A DNA stretch of 64,000 nt from Enterovibrio gelatinilyticus (GCF_028683095.1 NZ_JAJUBC010000024.1:20991-84990); one strand, 5' to 3'; counted from the first letter of the stretch, positions 20,354 through 29,545 are shown. Notes: a model not told the origin generated them from the letters alone. A program made the numbers and translations.

Positions 20354-21315
20354 GCACCTTCGCTAATGCTTTTCAGTTTGACTCACTGGTCTGGGATTGG
20401 ATCATTGCGGTATACCTTTTCCTTGCAGGCATGTCTGCAGGCGCGGCTATGATAGCTGTTTACCTTAAACGAAATGTGATTGAAGGTGACGCGGCAAAAA
20501 ATGGCATTATCCGCGCCACCGCCATTCTTGCCCCTATGGGCATCATTGTTGGCTTACTTATCTTGGTTTTCCACCTCACTAAACCACTTGAGTTCTGGAA
20601 GATCATGATTTATTTCAACCCAACGTCTGTGATGTCCATGGGCGTGGTGTTGTTCCAAGTCTATATGATGGTGTTGTTTGCGTGGCTAGCCAGTGTTTTC
20701 CTGAACGACATTCAACGTATTGTCGGTCATTGGGTAGACAAGATCCCTGGTGCCAATGCACTGCTAACGGCCTGCCGTCGATTTGAAAACGGTCTGGAAA
20801 TCACACTGGCAATCCTTGCCATTGTGCTTGCGGCCTACACAGGTTTTCTGCTTTCGGCTCTCAAAACCTATCCGTTGCTCAATAATCCTGTGTTGCCAAT
20901 CCTATTTCTGTTCTCAAGCCTTTCATCTGGCGCAGCGGCGTGTTTGCTTGTCGGTGTCATTGGATTCAAAGAGCCAATGAACAGCGCGTCTGTGCGATGG
21001 GTCCATCGTTTTGAGCGTCCCGTCGTGTTATTCGAACTGTTCGTTATCTTTGCGTTCTTCTCTGGGCTGTATTTTGGCGGAGGGCAAAAAGAAGTGGCGG
21101 TGTTAGCCGCGATAGGAGGAGGATTTTGGTCCAGTTGGTTCTGGTACGGGGTTATCGGGCTCGGAATGGTTTTGCCATTGGTCCTTAACGCGATAAGTCC
21201 GAGCGGCGTTAAACACCGCACCAGTTATCTTGCCGTCGTCACGACATTGAGCCTGATTGGGGTATTGATGTTACGCACATTTATTCTGTACGCAGGACAA
21301 ATGACCACGGTCTAA
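20350..21315 (+). CDS. nrfD: Integral membrane quinol dehydrogenase NrfD
   Basis: NrfD is the membrane subunit that oxidises menaquinol and feeds NrfC. The 321-residue protein has eight or nine predicted membrane helices, starting with WIIAVYLFLAGMSAGAAMIA (~16-37), in the usual PsrC/NrfD pattern. The start overlaps the nrfC stop (ATGA). The 125-base gap to nrfE holds a hairpin. Family length is about 310-325. Confidence 0.95.
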   Translation: MSTFANAFQFDSLVWDWIIAVYLFLAGMSAGAAMIAVYLKRNVIEGDAAKNGIIRATAILAPMGIIVGLLILVFHLTKPLEFWKIMIYFNPTSVMSMGVVLFQVYMMVLFAWLASVFLNDIQRIVGHWVDKIPGANALLTACRRFENGLEITLAILAIVLAAYTGFLLSALKTYPLLNNPVLPILFLFSSLSSGAAACLLVGVIGFKEPMNSASVRWVHRFERPVVLFELFVIFAFFSGLYFGGGQKEVAVLAAIGGGFWSSWFWYGVIGLGMVLPLVLNAISPSGVKHRTSYLAVVTTLSLIGVLMLRTFILYAGQMTTV

Positions 21316-21330
21316 CACAACATCGGCTTT

Positions 21331-21363
21331 GCCTGAGGATGCTTAGTCACAATGTCCTCAGGT
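21331..21363 (+). promoter_or_regulatory. Hairpin between nrfD and nrfE
   Basis: CCTGAGGA (21332-21339) and TCCTCAGG (21355-21362) pair perfectly around a 15-base loop. There is no T run, so it is more likely an mRNA-stabilising or processing hairpin within the operon than a terminator. Confidence 0.45.
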
Positions 21364-21446
21364 AAAGCGAGTTACCTAACGAACCCATTCACCTTAGTTT
21401 CCTGAGTTGGTTCTCTGGGTTTATTTATCAAAAAGTTATCTTGCCT

Positions 21447-23393
21447 ATGCTCTCTGAAATTGGTCATTGTCTCCTTATTGTTGCTATCACTTCCGCGTTT
21501 TCTTCCTCTGTGCTCGGCGGGTTGAGCCTCTGCTTTCCGAATACCACGTTCAAGGAAACGGCAAGCATGACGCCTTGGCTCGCAACCCTTGCGTTTTTTA
21601 GCCTCTTTACTGCAACAGCAATCCTTGCCTTCAGTTTTATCAATGACGACTTCTCACTGCAATATGTTGCCCAACATTCGAATAGCGCACTACCTACCCC
21701 CTTCAAGTTGGCCGCGGTTTGGGGTGGGCATGAAGGGTCATTTCTCTTTATGGTACTCGCTCTTTCTGGCTGGTCGGCACTGGTGGCTAACAACAAGACG
21801 TTGCCCGAAGATTATGCCAATGCAGCGCGGTTTGTTCTCAGTACCATCGTGACACTGTTGGGTATTTACTGCCTTTGGTTATCCAACCCATTTTTACGAG
21901 AACTACCCGCAGCCTTGGAAGGCAGAGATCTCAACCCCATGCTGCAAGACATAGGGTTGATTCTGCATCCCCCGCTGCTTTATTTGGGCTACATTGGTTT
22001 TGCTGTGCCATTTGCCTTTGCGATTGCTGCACTTCTCACTCAAACACCCGCCAGAGCATGGGCTGATTCATGTCTGCGCTGGGCACTGGTTACATGGGCA
22101 TTTCTAACGGTAGGTATTGCGATAGGCTCTTGGTGGGCCTATCACGAACTAGGCTGGGGAGGCTGGTGGTTTTGGGACCCGGTCGAAAACGCTTCACTTC
22201 TGCCTTGGTTAACCGCCACCGCGTTAATACATTGCTTGGTATCAACAGCCCGAAACAACACGCTAGTCAGTTGGACGCTCCTGCTCGCCATAGTGACATT
22301 CGCACTGACCATATTAGGCACGTTTATCGTCCGCTCAGGCGTACTGACGTCAGTGCATGCGTTTGCCTCAGCCCCGATGCGAGGCACAGGGTTGCTGATT
22401 ATTTTAACCGTGTTACTTTTCCCCGCGTTGCTGCTTTTTGCGCTGAGGGCCGCGAATATTTCCCACCAAGATGCCGAGAAATCACGTTGGCACCCTCAAC
22501 GATTCTGGCTCATGGTAGCTGCCAGTTTGCTGTGCGCCATGATGTTAATTGTGATGCTTGGCACCTTGTATCCCATGATTTATGCCGCAATAGGACTCGG
22601 CACACTGTCTGTGGGAGCACCTTACTTTAACTCGTTGTTCGTCCCTTTGGCTGTAGTCTCGGCCTTCGCTGCCACCTTCAGCACTGCTCGTGGGTTGTCC
22701 AAACTTAAAATGCGGATAGGCATAACGGTCTCCTTGCTTGTTGGATGTGTGATCACCTATCTAGGGACCCAATACTACCAAGTCCCCTTCTCGTTGATGG
22801 TATCGGCTGCGCTGACCGCCTCATTTTCCTTAATCGTCGCTACCGTTTACCACTGGTTTAACCGTTCGCGGACTATGGCGCCTATTGCAATGACACTCGG
22901 GCATTTGAGCCTTGCCATCACGATAATGGGGGCGGCGCTTCTCGATGGTTTTGGCAGTGAAATCAGCGCAAAAATGCAGGGGAACCAACACGTCTATTTA
23001 GGGCCATACACCGTGACTCATCAGGGAAGTTCATGGCATATTGGTCCCAATTACACCGCAGAGCGCATCACTTTGTCTGTGTCAAAAAATGGCACTGAGA
23101 TTGGTCATGTTACCCCTGAAAAACGTCACTACACCGTCAGGACAATGAACATGTCTGAAGCGGGCGTACTCAGAGATAATTTTAGCGATGTGTATGTCAC
23201 GCTTGGCAGCAAGTTTGATTCAGATACTTTCGCAGTAAGAGTCCAGATAAAGCCGTACGTTCACTTGCTTTGGATTGGCGCATTTATGATGCTAATCGCA
23301 GGTTTATGGGGGGCTGCCTATCACTACAAACGCGCGCGCCTTGCACGCGTTGGACAAGGCGAACCCTCACCACTCTCTGAGAGAATTCACTAA
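21447..23393 (+). CDS. nrfE: Heme lyase subunit NrfE (CcmF-like)
   Basis: NrfE is a CcmF-family inner-membrane protein that, with NrfF and NrfG, attaches heme to the CWSCK site of NrfA. This 648-residue protein has about fourteen predicted membrane helices and the WWD heme-handling motif (GWGGWWFWDPVENAS, residues ~245-259). The ATG at 21447 is taken as start; a TTG two codons earlier is possible and neither has a strong ribosome site. NrfF follows 4 bases after the stop. Confidence 0.94.
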   Translation: MLSEIGHCLLIVAITSAFSSSVLGGLSLCFPNTTFKETASMTPWLATLAFFSLFTATAILAFSFINDDFSLQYVAQHSNSALPTPFKLAAVWGGHEGSFLFMVLALSGWSALVANNKTLPEDYANAARFVLSTIVTLLGIYCLWLSNPFLRELPAALEGRDLNPMLQDIGLILHPPLLYLGYIGFAVPFAFAIAALLTQTPARAWADSCLRWALVTWAFLTVGIAIGSWWAYHELGWGGWWFWDPVENASLLPWLTATALIHCLVSTARNNTLVSWTLLLAIVTFALTILGTFIVRSGVLTSVHAFASAPMRGTGLLIILTVLLFPALLLFALRAANISHQDAEKSRWHPQRFWLMVAASLLCAMMLIVMLGTLYPMIYAAIGLGTLSVGAPYFNSLFVPLAVVSAFAATFSTARGLSKLKMRIGITVSLLVGCVITYLGTQYYQVPFSLMVSAALTASFSLIVATVYHWFNRSRTMAPIAMTLGHLSLAITIMGAALLDGFGSEISAKMQGNQHVYLGPYTVTHQGSSWHIGPNYTAERITLSVSKNGTEIGHVTPEKRHYTVRTMNMSEAGVLRDNFSDVYVTLGSKFDSDTFAVRVQIKPYVHLLWIGAFMMLIAGLWGAAYHYKRARLARVGQGEPSPLSERIH

Positions 23394-23397
23394 GACG

Positions 23398-23826
23398 ATG
23401 AAACAAATATATCTCTTCTCACTACTCAGCTTATTGCTTTCTTGCGCCTTATTTTCATCTGCAGCGAGCACATCCGACACCACACCGTTGCAGCAAGACA
23501 ATGCCGAAACCTTTCAGTTTTCTTCGGCTGAAAATCAACGTCTGGCGCTAAAATTGGGAAAAACGCTTCGCTGTCCTGAATGTCAAAACCAGAACCTCAT
23601 TGAGTCCAATTCGACCGTTGCACAGAATTTGCTACTGACCGTATATCAACAGGTTGAAGCTGGCGCGACAGAAAAAGAAGTGGTCAGCAATATGATTTCC
23701 CAGTATGGACACATGGTGCATTACCAGCCTCCCTTCATAGCAGGAACAGCCGCGCTTTGGCTCGCCCCATTATTGATATTGTTTGGCTTTGGTTTCTTTA
23801 TATTCCGCCATTCTCGCCAAGAATGA
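23398..23826 (+). CDS. nrfF: Heme lyase thiol protein NrfF (CcmH-like)
   Basis: NrfF supplies the thiol redox chemistry for heme attachment by NrfE. The 142-residue product has a signal peptide (LSCALFSSAAS), the motif RCPECQNQN near residue 60 that holds the CxxC pair, and a C-terminal membrane helix (AALWLAPLLILFGFGFFIF, ~118-136). The ATG at 23398 is chosen because it begins the signal peptide right after the nrfE stop. No dsbE-like gene follows it. Confidence 0.93.
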   Translation: MKQIYLFSLLSLLLSCALFSSAASTSDTTPLQQDNAETFQFSSAENQRLALKLGKTLRCPECQNQNLIESNSTVAQNLLLTVYQQVEAGATEKEVVSNMISQYGHMVHYQPPFIAGTAALWLAPLLILFGFGFFIFRHSRQE

Positions 23827-24188
23827 ACATGAAATGGCCTAAACATAAGCAAGATAAACAATTTAAGATCATGATTATCCTTAATAATACAAACGGACAG
23901 ATCGAACTCGACACGTAAAATATGCACCACCCGTTAAATTTTTACCTGAAACTGAAAAGCAGCCTTGCCAGAATAGTAGATCACTGGTTTAGCGTACCAA
24001 GAGCTTGTGCTTTTCTTAGAGCCTACCGCCATTTGTTACTATCCCTTTATCTTGCTCCCCATTAAATGCTCACACTTCTACCGCCCCATTATGATCAATA
24101 AATTATCCTATAATTAAATGTAAGCCTTTTCGTAAAAAGGCATAACCCATTATTAATTTGGTACTTTTTCAGGTGTGGTTTTCAAGAT
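23827..24188. other. Intergenic stretch upstream of an FG-GAP fragment
   Basis: About 360 A/T-rich bases. No gene, RNA or repeat is visible. The sequence may include decayed upstream parts of the FG-GAP gene whose fragment follows, but I could not align any. Confidence 0.4.
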
Positions 24189-24512
24189 GTGGAAAAAGAT
24201 GCATTCGGTGCCTCAGTAGCAATAGGCAACAATGGTAATTGGCTCGCGGTAGGCGCACAATATGAAGATGCTTCTAGCTCGGGAATAGACCCTAGCGACA
24301 ACGGAAATACCGCCAATAATGCTGGTGCCGCCTATATTTTCGAATTAAATGGCAGTTGGCTACAAACCCACTACCTAAAATCACCTAACACCGAAGATGT
24401 CTCTTACTTTGGAAAAGCTATCGCCTTTAGCGCCTTACAAAAAGAATTATTGATAAGTGCGCCGAGTGCGCCAATCAACGATGTTAAATCTGGCGTTGTC
24501 TATTTGTTTTAG
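24189..24512 (+). pseudogene. Fragment of an FG-GAP beta-propeller protein
   Basis: The 107-codon frame contains FG-GAP blades: DAFGASVAIGNNGNWLAVGA with GAAYIFE, then YFGKAIAFSALQKELLISAP and GVVYLF. Such blades occur in large surface or secreted proteins with many repeats. Here only about two blades remain and there is no signal peptide. The frame starts mid-blade at a GTG without a ribosome site. I read it as the C-terminal remnant of a deleted gene; a short free-standing protein is less likely. Confidence 0.6.
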
Positions 24513-24660
24513 CAACCATACGAGAGCGGTATGCTTACCTGCTTTGGGTGACAGGTAAGTACTCTGCCTGCGAAACGGTCTCTTTTTCACAATCAATGCT
24601 ATCGCATAACAATTCTTCGCAATAACATTGTACCATTTAAGCTCGGCGCAACGCTTCAGG

Positions 24661-25248
24661 CTACTTTGCCAATCCCATGAGTAGGCCGTTTTCTTCCCAC
24701 AAAGCGACACTCACACCATCAATATCAATCACCACGTTATTCAAATTTGCATCAACCCCTTGCGGCAGTTTTGCTTGATAAAAAGTATAAATCCGCTTGG
24801 TGTCCAAATCCTCCACCTGAAACTGAGCAGCGATTTTCCCGTCGATACTGCAATAACGTGCCCCTAACAGGGTCCATTTATCTACGGGAAGTTGCTTAGG
24901 CGTGATCAATGCAAAATCTAAACGGTTGAGGTAAGAATCAATATCCACAAATGAATTGCTTAGTATTTCCATCTGCATCTGGCTATTGTGGTTGTAAGCA
25001 ATCTCGGCCGAAATGGCATTATAATCATACCCTTTATACCAGAACGTCCAAACGCTCACCGCCAGCATCAACATTGCTGCCATCGCCATCCCAGTTCCCC
25101 ACACATATGATCTGGGCAATGTTTCTTTATCTGATGACTTTTCTTCCAACTCCTTCAAAGCACTTATTTGTGCCGCTGTTAAGGATTTTTCGTTGTAATG
25201 TTTGGCGAGTTGCGACTTTAACGCGTCACGATTTTTTGAATAAGTCAT
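24661..25248 (-). CDS. Probable anti-sigma factor (single-pass membrane protein)
   Basis: The 195-residue product begins with a cytoplasmic helical part (~1-46), has one membrane helix (~50-67), and a periplasmic domain (~70-195) of mixed beta strands. It starts 2 bases after the stop of an ECF sigma gene on the same strand, the usual place for a cognate anti-sigma. No zinc HxxxCxxC motif is visible, so it is not a ZAS-type protein. Assignment rests on context and topology. Confidence 0.75.
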   Translation of the reverse strand: MTYSKNRDALKSQLAKHYNEKSLTAAQISALKELEEKSSDKETLPRSYVWGTGMAMAAMLMLAVSVWTFWYKGYDYNAISAEIAYNHNSQMQMEILSNSFVDIDSYLNRLDFALITPKQLPVDKWTLLGARYCSIDGKIAAQFQVEDLDTKRIYTFYQAKLPQGVDANLNNVVIDIDGVSVALWEENGLLMGLAK

Positions 25249-25250
25249 GG

Positions 25251-25766
25251 CTACGATACCTGCTTTAACATGTGACCAAATTCATCCGCCAAGCGGGCTT
25301 TCATTCGACTCAAACGTGAAAGCAATGTTCCTCTTGGAATATCCGTTAAGGTGGCAATCTCTTGGATGCTAAACCCTTCTACTGCCCATAAATAAAGCAG
25401 TTCCCGCTCCTTTGCGGACATACTGTTCAGCAAGATATCAACGTGTTGCTCGTCAATCGTCATTTTTTCTAGCGCATTAAACGCATAGCTGTCATTTTCA
25501 TCGCCTTCAATAAACTCAGACGACGTGATCAGCTCTAGCTGATTGCGACGGCAGTGATCAACAAATTCATTTCGGATCACACGCATCATGTACGCTTTGG
25601 TATGTGTGGCTTCATCTTCATTCTTTAGTATTTTTTCACAGCAACTTTGCACTAAATCATATGCTTGAGGTTCGTGATGACACAAAGAAAATGCATAACG
25701 ATAAAGCTGATTGAGCAAAGCTTCCGTGAAAATAACCCTTCGACGCTTTCTAAAAAAATTCAGCAT
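25251..25766 (-). CDS. ECF-type RNA polymerase sigma factor
   Basis: A 171-residue sigma-70 family protein with region 2 (residues ~10-80; LYRYAFSLCHHEPQAYDLVQ and MMRVIRNEFVDHCRR) and region 4 (~110-165; LLYLWAVEGFSIQEIATLTD followed by IPRGTLLSRLSR). The length and absence of region 3 mark it as ECF. It sits between a DoxX gene and its likely anti-sigma, all on the same strand. Its target promoter is not identifiable here, though such sigma factors usually activate their own cluster. Confidence 0.9.
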   Translation of the reverse strand: MLNFFRKRRRVIFTEALLNQLYRYAFSLCHHEPQAYDLVQSCCEKILKNEDEATHTKAYMMRVIRNEFVDHCRRNQLELITSSEFIEGDENDSYAFNALEKMTIDEQHVDILLNSMSAKERELLYLWAVEGFSIQEIATLTDIPRGTLLSRLSRMKARLADEFGHMLKQVS

Positions 25767-25910
25767 GGCGAGTGTCCTTCACATGACAAAATTGATAAAG
25801 CAGGTGCCTGATACATCCACCCGCTTTCAAGCATGAAAAGGAAATATCCCTCTCTCGTAATTCAATGACGTCGGGTGAGGAGTAGTAAAACGCCACACCG
25901 CGAGTGAGTA

Positions 25911-26834
25911 TCACTGTTTGCTTTGATAACCAATCTCAGGCTGAGATGTTTGAAAGCCTAAGGTTTCTTTTGTTCTTCGTACACAATCAAACAAGGTAAA
26001 GCGCACGCCGCCTCCCAATCTCAACAGAACCAGACCCGCAGCAGCCAATGCAAATTCCCGCTTTACGCCATTTAGATTCGCGATCACACCTTTGTCGACG
26101 CTGAATTTCTGCAACATATACCATGCCATAACTAACACCACCGCACCTGCTGCTGCCTTTAGCGATGTGCCTTGACCAAAAATCAGCACCAAACCTATTG
26201 CCGCTAAAACTAACTGGTACGTTGCGAAAGATGGAATCTTTGCATACGCACCGAAAAAGCCACCAATAATAAACGTCACCCCAAGCGAGAAACGCAGCAG
26301 CAACCCCAACACATCCCAATTTGGCGCCCCTCCAACGTCGCCCTGACCTCGACGCGCATCGAGGCTTCTTGCCCCCGCGCCTAGATTAAACAACACGAAC
26401 ATCATGCCGGATAAGGTGATATCTCGAATTTGCACAAACATCGCAGGTGAGGTGTAAGTTTTTACGCCCACAGACGCGCCAGGTACAGTGTCTACGGGCA
26501 ATGAGAACACAAACGTCCAAAGCAAAAACCCGTAAAGCAACGCCAATGGACGCACCATGAACCCCGCAATGAGGGCGACGCCTGAAAACAGCTCAAACGA
26601 GGATAGTGATGTTAAGAAGAGCCACGGTGTGAGCACGCCATTACTGAACAAATAATCTTGAAACAGCTCATTAATATACCCTGTCGTTCCCATGTAGTTA
26701 GCCACCATAGCGGCTTGCTTTGAGCTTGAAAGAAGCAGGCTCAGTTTTGAAAGACCTCCAATAACAAAGACCAACCCGAGTCCGATACGTAATGCGAAGG
26801 CAGCGTTTGCGAAAAGTGTACTGTTTTTGTTCAT
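25911..26834 (-). CDS. DoxX-family membrane protein
   Basis: A 307-residue membrane protein with eight or so helices arranged as two DoxX-like halves: LRIGLGLVFVIGGLSKL near 16-32 and LLRFSLGVTFIIGGFFG near 178-194. DoxX/MauE proteins are linked to quinone or thiol redox at the membrane. It is divergent from a TlpA-like thioredoxin across a 259-base promoter region, and lies 144 bases upstream of the ECF sigma gene on the same strand. The context suggests a thiol-redox unit. The C-terminal ~35 residues are hydrophilic. Confidence 0.85.
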   Translation of the reverse strand: MNKNSTLFANAAFALRIGLGLVFVIGGLSKLSLLLSSSKQAAMVANYMGTTGYINELFQDYLFSNGVLTPWLFLTSLSSFELFSGVALIAGFMVRPLALLYGFLLWTFVFSLPVDTVPGASVGVKTYTSPAMFVQIRDITLSGMMFVLFNLGAGARSLDARRGQGDVGGAPNWDVLGLLLRFSLGVTFIIGGFFGAYAKIPSFATYQLVLAAIGLVLIFGQGTSLKAAAGAVVLVMAWYMLQKFSVDKGVIANLNGVKREFALAAAGLVLLRLGGGVRFTLFDCVRRTKETLGFQTSQPEIGYQSKQ

Positions 26835-27009
26835 AGGAAATCCTGAGTTATTGAATTAGGCACATGTGAAAACATGCTGTTTCCCTTCACTAACGAGCCA
26901 GTCACGATTTTGATTGCATCTCTATTCATTTTTTTTCGCGGTCAATTTGGAAACCACATTGGAGCAACCTTGTGAGAAGCATCAAACCAAGTGGCTACCA
27001 AAACCCAAT

Positions 27010-27039
27010 TTGACAAAAGCACATAAGACACGCTAGATT
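27010..27039 (+). promoter_or_regulatory. Predicted sigma-70 promoter of the TlpA-like gene
   Basis: TTGACA (27010-27015) is followed after 18 bases by TAGATT (27034-27039). The expected transcription start falls inside the palindrome at 27037-27057. The coding start is 54 bases downstream. Confidence 0.6.
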
Positions 27040-27057
27040 GTTTCGTATCGAAACAAT
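27037..27057. promoter_or_regulatory. Palindromic operator overlapping the promoter
   Basis: Perfect 9-bp arms ATTGTTTCG and CGAAACAAT are separated by TAT. The site covers the end of the predicted -10 and the transcription start, so binding of a dimeric repressor would block the promoter. The regulator is not encoded next to it, and no identity is claimed. Confidence 0.65.
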
Positions 27058-27093
27058 TACTCATGCGTTAACGATGATTCTAAGGAGTAGAGT

Positions 27094-27639
27094 ATGTTGA
27101 ACAATCACGTTGGTAGACCCTTTGAGATCAACGCAACAAAATCGTTTAACACTGAAAAAAACATTAAAATTGCGGACTTCAGAGGTCAGGTAGTTGTTGT
27201 CTATGTATTTCAAATGCTGTGCCCAGGTTGTGTCTCTCATGGGCTACCACTTGCCAAGAACTTGCAGCAGTCTTTTCGTAGCGATGATGTTCAGGTCATT
27301 GGTCTGCACTCGGTCTTTGAGCACCATGAAGTGATGACACCTAGCGCATTAGAAGCATTTATCCATGAATACCGCCTGACGTTTCCCATTGCGGTAGACA
27401 CGCCAAGTCAGCACAGCAACGTGCCTGAAACCATGAAAGCGTACCAATTTGGCGGCACACCTACGCTTTTGGTCATTGACCGACAGGGTAGATTGCGACT
27501 TAACCACTTTGGCTCAATCAATGAGCTACAACTGGGAGCCATTATTGGCTCGCTGTTAGATGAGAAATCGGTCCAAACACAGACCGAGGATGCCGATGAA
27601 TCGTCAGGACGATGTGATGATGAAGGTTGTCGTATTTGA
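27094..27639 (+). CDS. TlpA/redoxin-family thioredoxin-like protein
   Basis: A 181-residue thioredoxin-fold protein. After a short N-terminal strand (NHVGRPFEINAT) the redox site is MLCPGC near residues 43-48, preceded by VVVVYVF. A cis-Pro loop lies at GGTPTLLVID (~128). There is no signal peptide, so it appears cytoplasmic, which is unusual for TlpA-type proteins. A Cys pair near the C terminus (GRCDDEGCRI) may form a second redox or metal site. TAAGGAG precedes the ATG. It is divergent from the DoxX gene and shares its control region. Confidence 0.88.
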   Translation: MLNNHVGRPFEINATKSFNTEKNIKIADFRGQVVVVYVFQMLCPGCVSHGLPLAKNLQQSFRSDDVQVIGLHSVFEHHEVMTPSALEAFIHEYRLTFPIAVDTPSQHSNVPETMKAYQFGGTPTLLVIDRQGRLRLNHFGSINELQLGAIIGSLLDEKSVQTQTEDADESSGRCDDEGCRI

Positions 27640-27842
27640 ATTCGCGCTGACGCCAAAGACCTGCCAATTTAGACAGGGTGTTCTGGGGCAAAATAGGCCG
27701 CATTTTTGTTAAATGCTTTTCTCTTTCGAGAACACTACGAGACAACGGTCACGATGACGAGACGCAGTAATCAAGAGCATTCCGTCTGACGCGTTTTATG
27801 CTTTAGTTAGGTTCTCAGCAATGATTTGACGAAAGGAGATCA

Positions 27843-29393
27843 ATGATGAGGACTTTCGCCGACAAACCCCAATCCACCAAGCTGGCTAAACCGTTAAAGT
27901 CTCACGGCCCACTCCACTTTCAACGAGGCGTTAACGAAAGGCAACATTCATCCTCTTTTCCGCTACGTGCAGTCGGGGGACAAGCGTTAGAATGGTTGTC
28001 TCAAAACAACATTCTCGGCCGACAAACACAGGGGGCGCAAGGGGGAGATGGCGTCCCACCAACCCAACAGGCATCTCGAATGTCTGTGATGTCGAGGATT
28101 GGCCCTCCAGCGTTTTTACTCCGCCCTCCCGCTTGGCTTCCACCAGACACGCCGGCTTGGGCAGATCGGGGAAAGGTCGGGCTTTCGCCCTTGTTCTTTC
28201 AGGCGGAGCGTTCGACCCAAGCCGACATACTCCGCCATGAATATCTGCATGCCATCCACCAACGCCACGCCCCAATGGACAATTCCGCTGCTGCAAGGCG
28301 CCATGCTGAAGAATTGGCATCCACAGCCCATCACACTCCCATGTCAGCCTTCTACGCCCCAGTTCCTACTCTTTTGGCATACCCAGCGCAACAACACAAA
28401 CCTTGGGACGACGTTTACATTGGTCACCAAGTAATAGTTGGAGAGCTAAGGAGTGGCGATTTGGTGTTGAGGATCATGATGAACTACAGCGAGTTCAAAG
28501 TAGAAGACGTCCTGACGTATAACGAAAACCTCGGTTTGGAGCTAACGGAGGTAACTAAGTCGAAAGTTTACCATTGCGGGAAGCATCCAAACCCCAATCT
28601 TGTGGGGACAGTGAAAAAACTAAGGGAAGTGATGGTTACCGTCGAAAAGCTGAATAGCAACATCCCCGACACATCCACTTTTAAGATCAAGTACATTTTT
28701 ATCGCCCCAGATGTGTCTGATAGGTTTCGGACAATGGATAAAAAAGGTGTCCTGTTCCTGTCATCCAACGCATTGTCAACCGACATAGTGGACGTGGCAG
28801 CCCACGAAGCATCACATGGCATCTTCGAGCACCACGCCACTGCTAGGCATGATGACCCAGCGCAAAGGGTACCAGACAACCTGATACTGCAAGTTGCAGA
28901 TATCTATATCAAACTGAGAAATACAAAACCTGCCGATCTGCCCCAGAAAAAGTTTGACCCAAAATCACCACCGCCTTATGAATCTTCGGAGAGTGGCATC
29001 GACCGACGCGCTTCTGGAATCATCCCAGTTCATGACACTGTCTGGTCAGGTGCTGGCGGACACCCTTGGAAAGGCATCGATGAATTTTTCGCATCAGCAT
29101 ATGCCGCTTTCACCCAAGACCCAAAATTACTCGACAAAATTGTTTCTCACTACAATAAACATGACCCAAACATACGAGCTCTTTACCGTCAGTTGTTCAC
29201 CTTGTTTAAAATGATCGGTAATCCCAAAGCCATAGCCAGTCTTTCTGCCCCCAGCGACACAAAAGGTGCAGAGAAAGTCACCAACGCAACATCCGCCCCA
29301 CCAGATTATACCGACCCAGCCTCGCGCCTGATCAGTGACCAATATCTATTTGACCCCACAGCCCTACCTGGCCCTGACAAGATTGTATGTTGA
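27843..29393 (+). CDS. DUF4157-like (eCIS-associated) protein with two HExxH motifs
   Basis: This 516-residue protein has no signal peptide. Residues ~1-140 are basic and Pro-rich, leading to ILRHEYLHAIHQ (~129-140), which resembles the HExxH of the DUF4157 'eCIS core' domain found in toxins carried by contractile injection systems. A second motif AHEASHGIFEHH lies near residues 320-331. It is followed by a helical region with a possible third ligand in GIDEFFASAYAAF (~400). It may therefore be a secreted metallopeptidase effector. AAGGAG lies 6 bases upstream of the ATG. No tube, sheath, baseplate or ATPase gene lies nearby, and no immunity gene is evident. Confidence 0.7.
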   Translation: MMRTFADKPQSTKLAKPLKSHGPLHFQRGVNERQHSSSFPLRAVGGQALEWLSQNNILGRQTQGAQGGDGVPPTQQASRMSVMSRIGPPAFLLRPPAWLPPDTPAWADRGKVGLSPLFFQAERSTQADILRHEYLHAIHQRHAPMDNSAAARRHAEELASTAHHTPMSAFYAPVPTLLAYPAQQHKPWDDVYIGHQVIVGELRSGDLVLRIMMNYSEFKVEDVLTYNENLGLELTEVTKSKVYHCGKHPNPNLVGTVKKLREVMVTVEKLNSNIPDTSTFKIKYIFIAPDVSDRFRTMDKKGVLFLSSNALSTDIVDVAAHEASHGIFEHHATARHDDPAQRVPDNLILQVADIYIKLRNTKPADLPQKKFDPKSPPPYESSESGIDRRASGIIPVHDTVWSGAGGHPWKGIDEFFASAYAAFTQDPKLLDKIVSHYNKHDPNIRALYRQLFTLFKMIGNPKAIASLSAPSDTKGAEKVTNATSAPPDYTDPASRLISDQYLFDPTALPGPDKIVC

Positions 29394-29545
29394 ACCGTTG
29401 GTGGAAAACAAAAACGGGTTATCCACGACACTGTGGCTTACATTCTGTAATCGATTCTTAGACTAGAAATGGTCAGACTCGCCAATGAGGGCTTCGCAAC
29501 GCGGTGTGTGGGACTTTATTCCTTTTATACAAAAACACGTTCAGA

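Noticed and set aside
24534..24559. Hairpin CTTACCTG / CAGGTAAG as a terminator of the FG-GAP fragment
   Set aside because: The stem is good but no T run follows in either direction, so termination is not supported.
27843..29393. Complete extracellular contractile injection locus
   Set aside because: Only the DUF4157-like protein is present; no sheath, tube, baseplate or AAA+ gene lies within the window.
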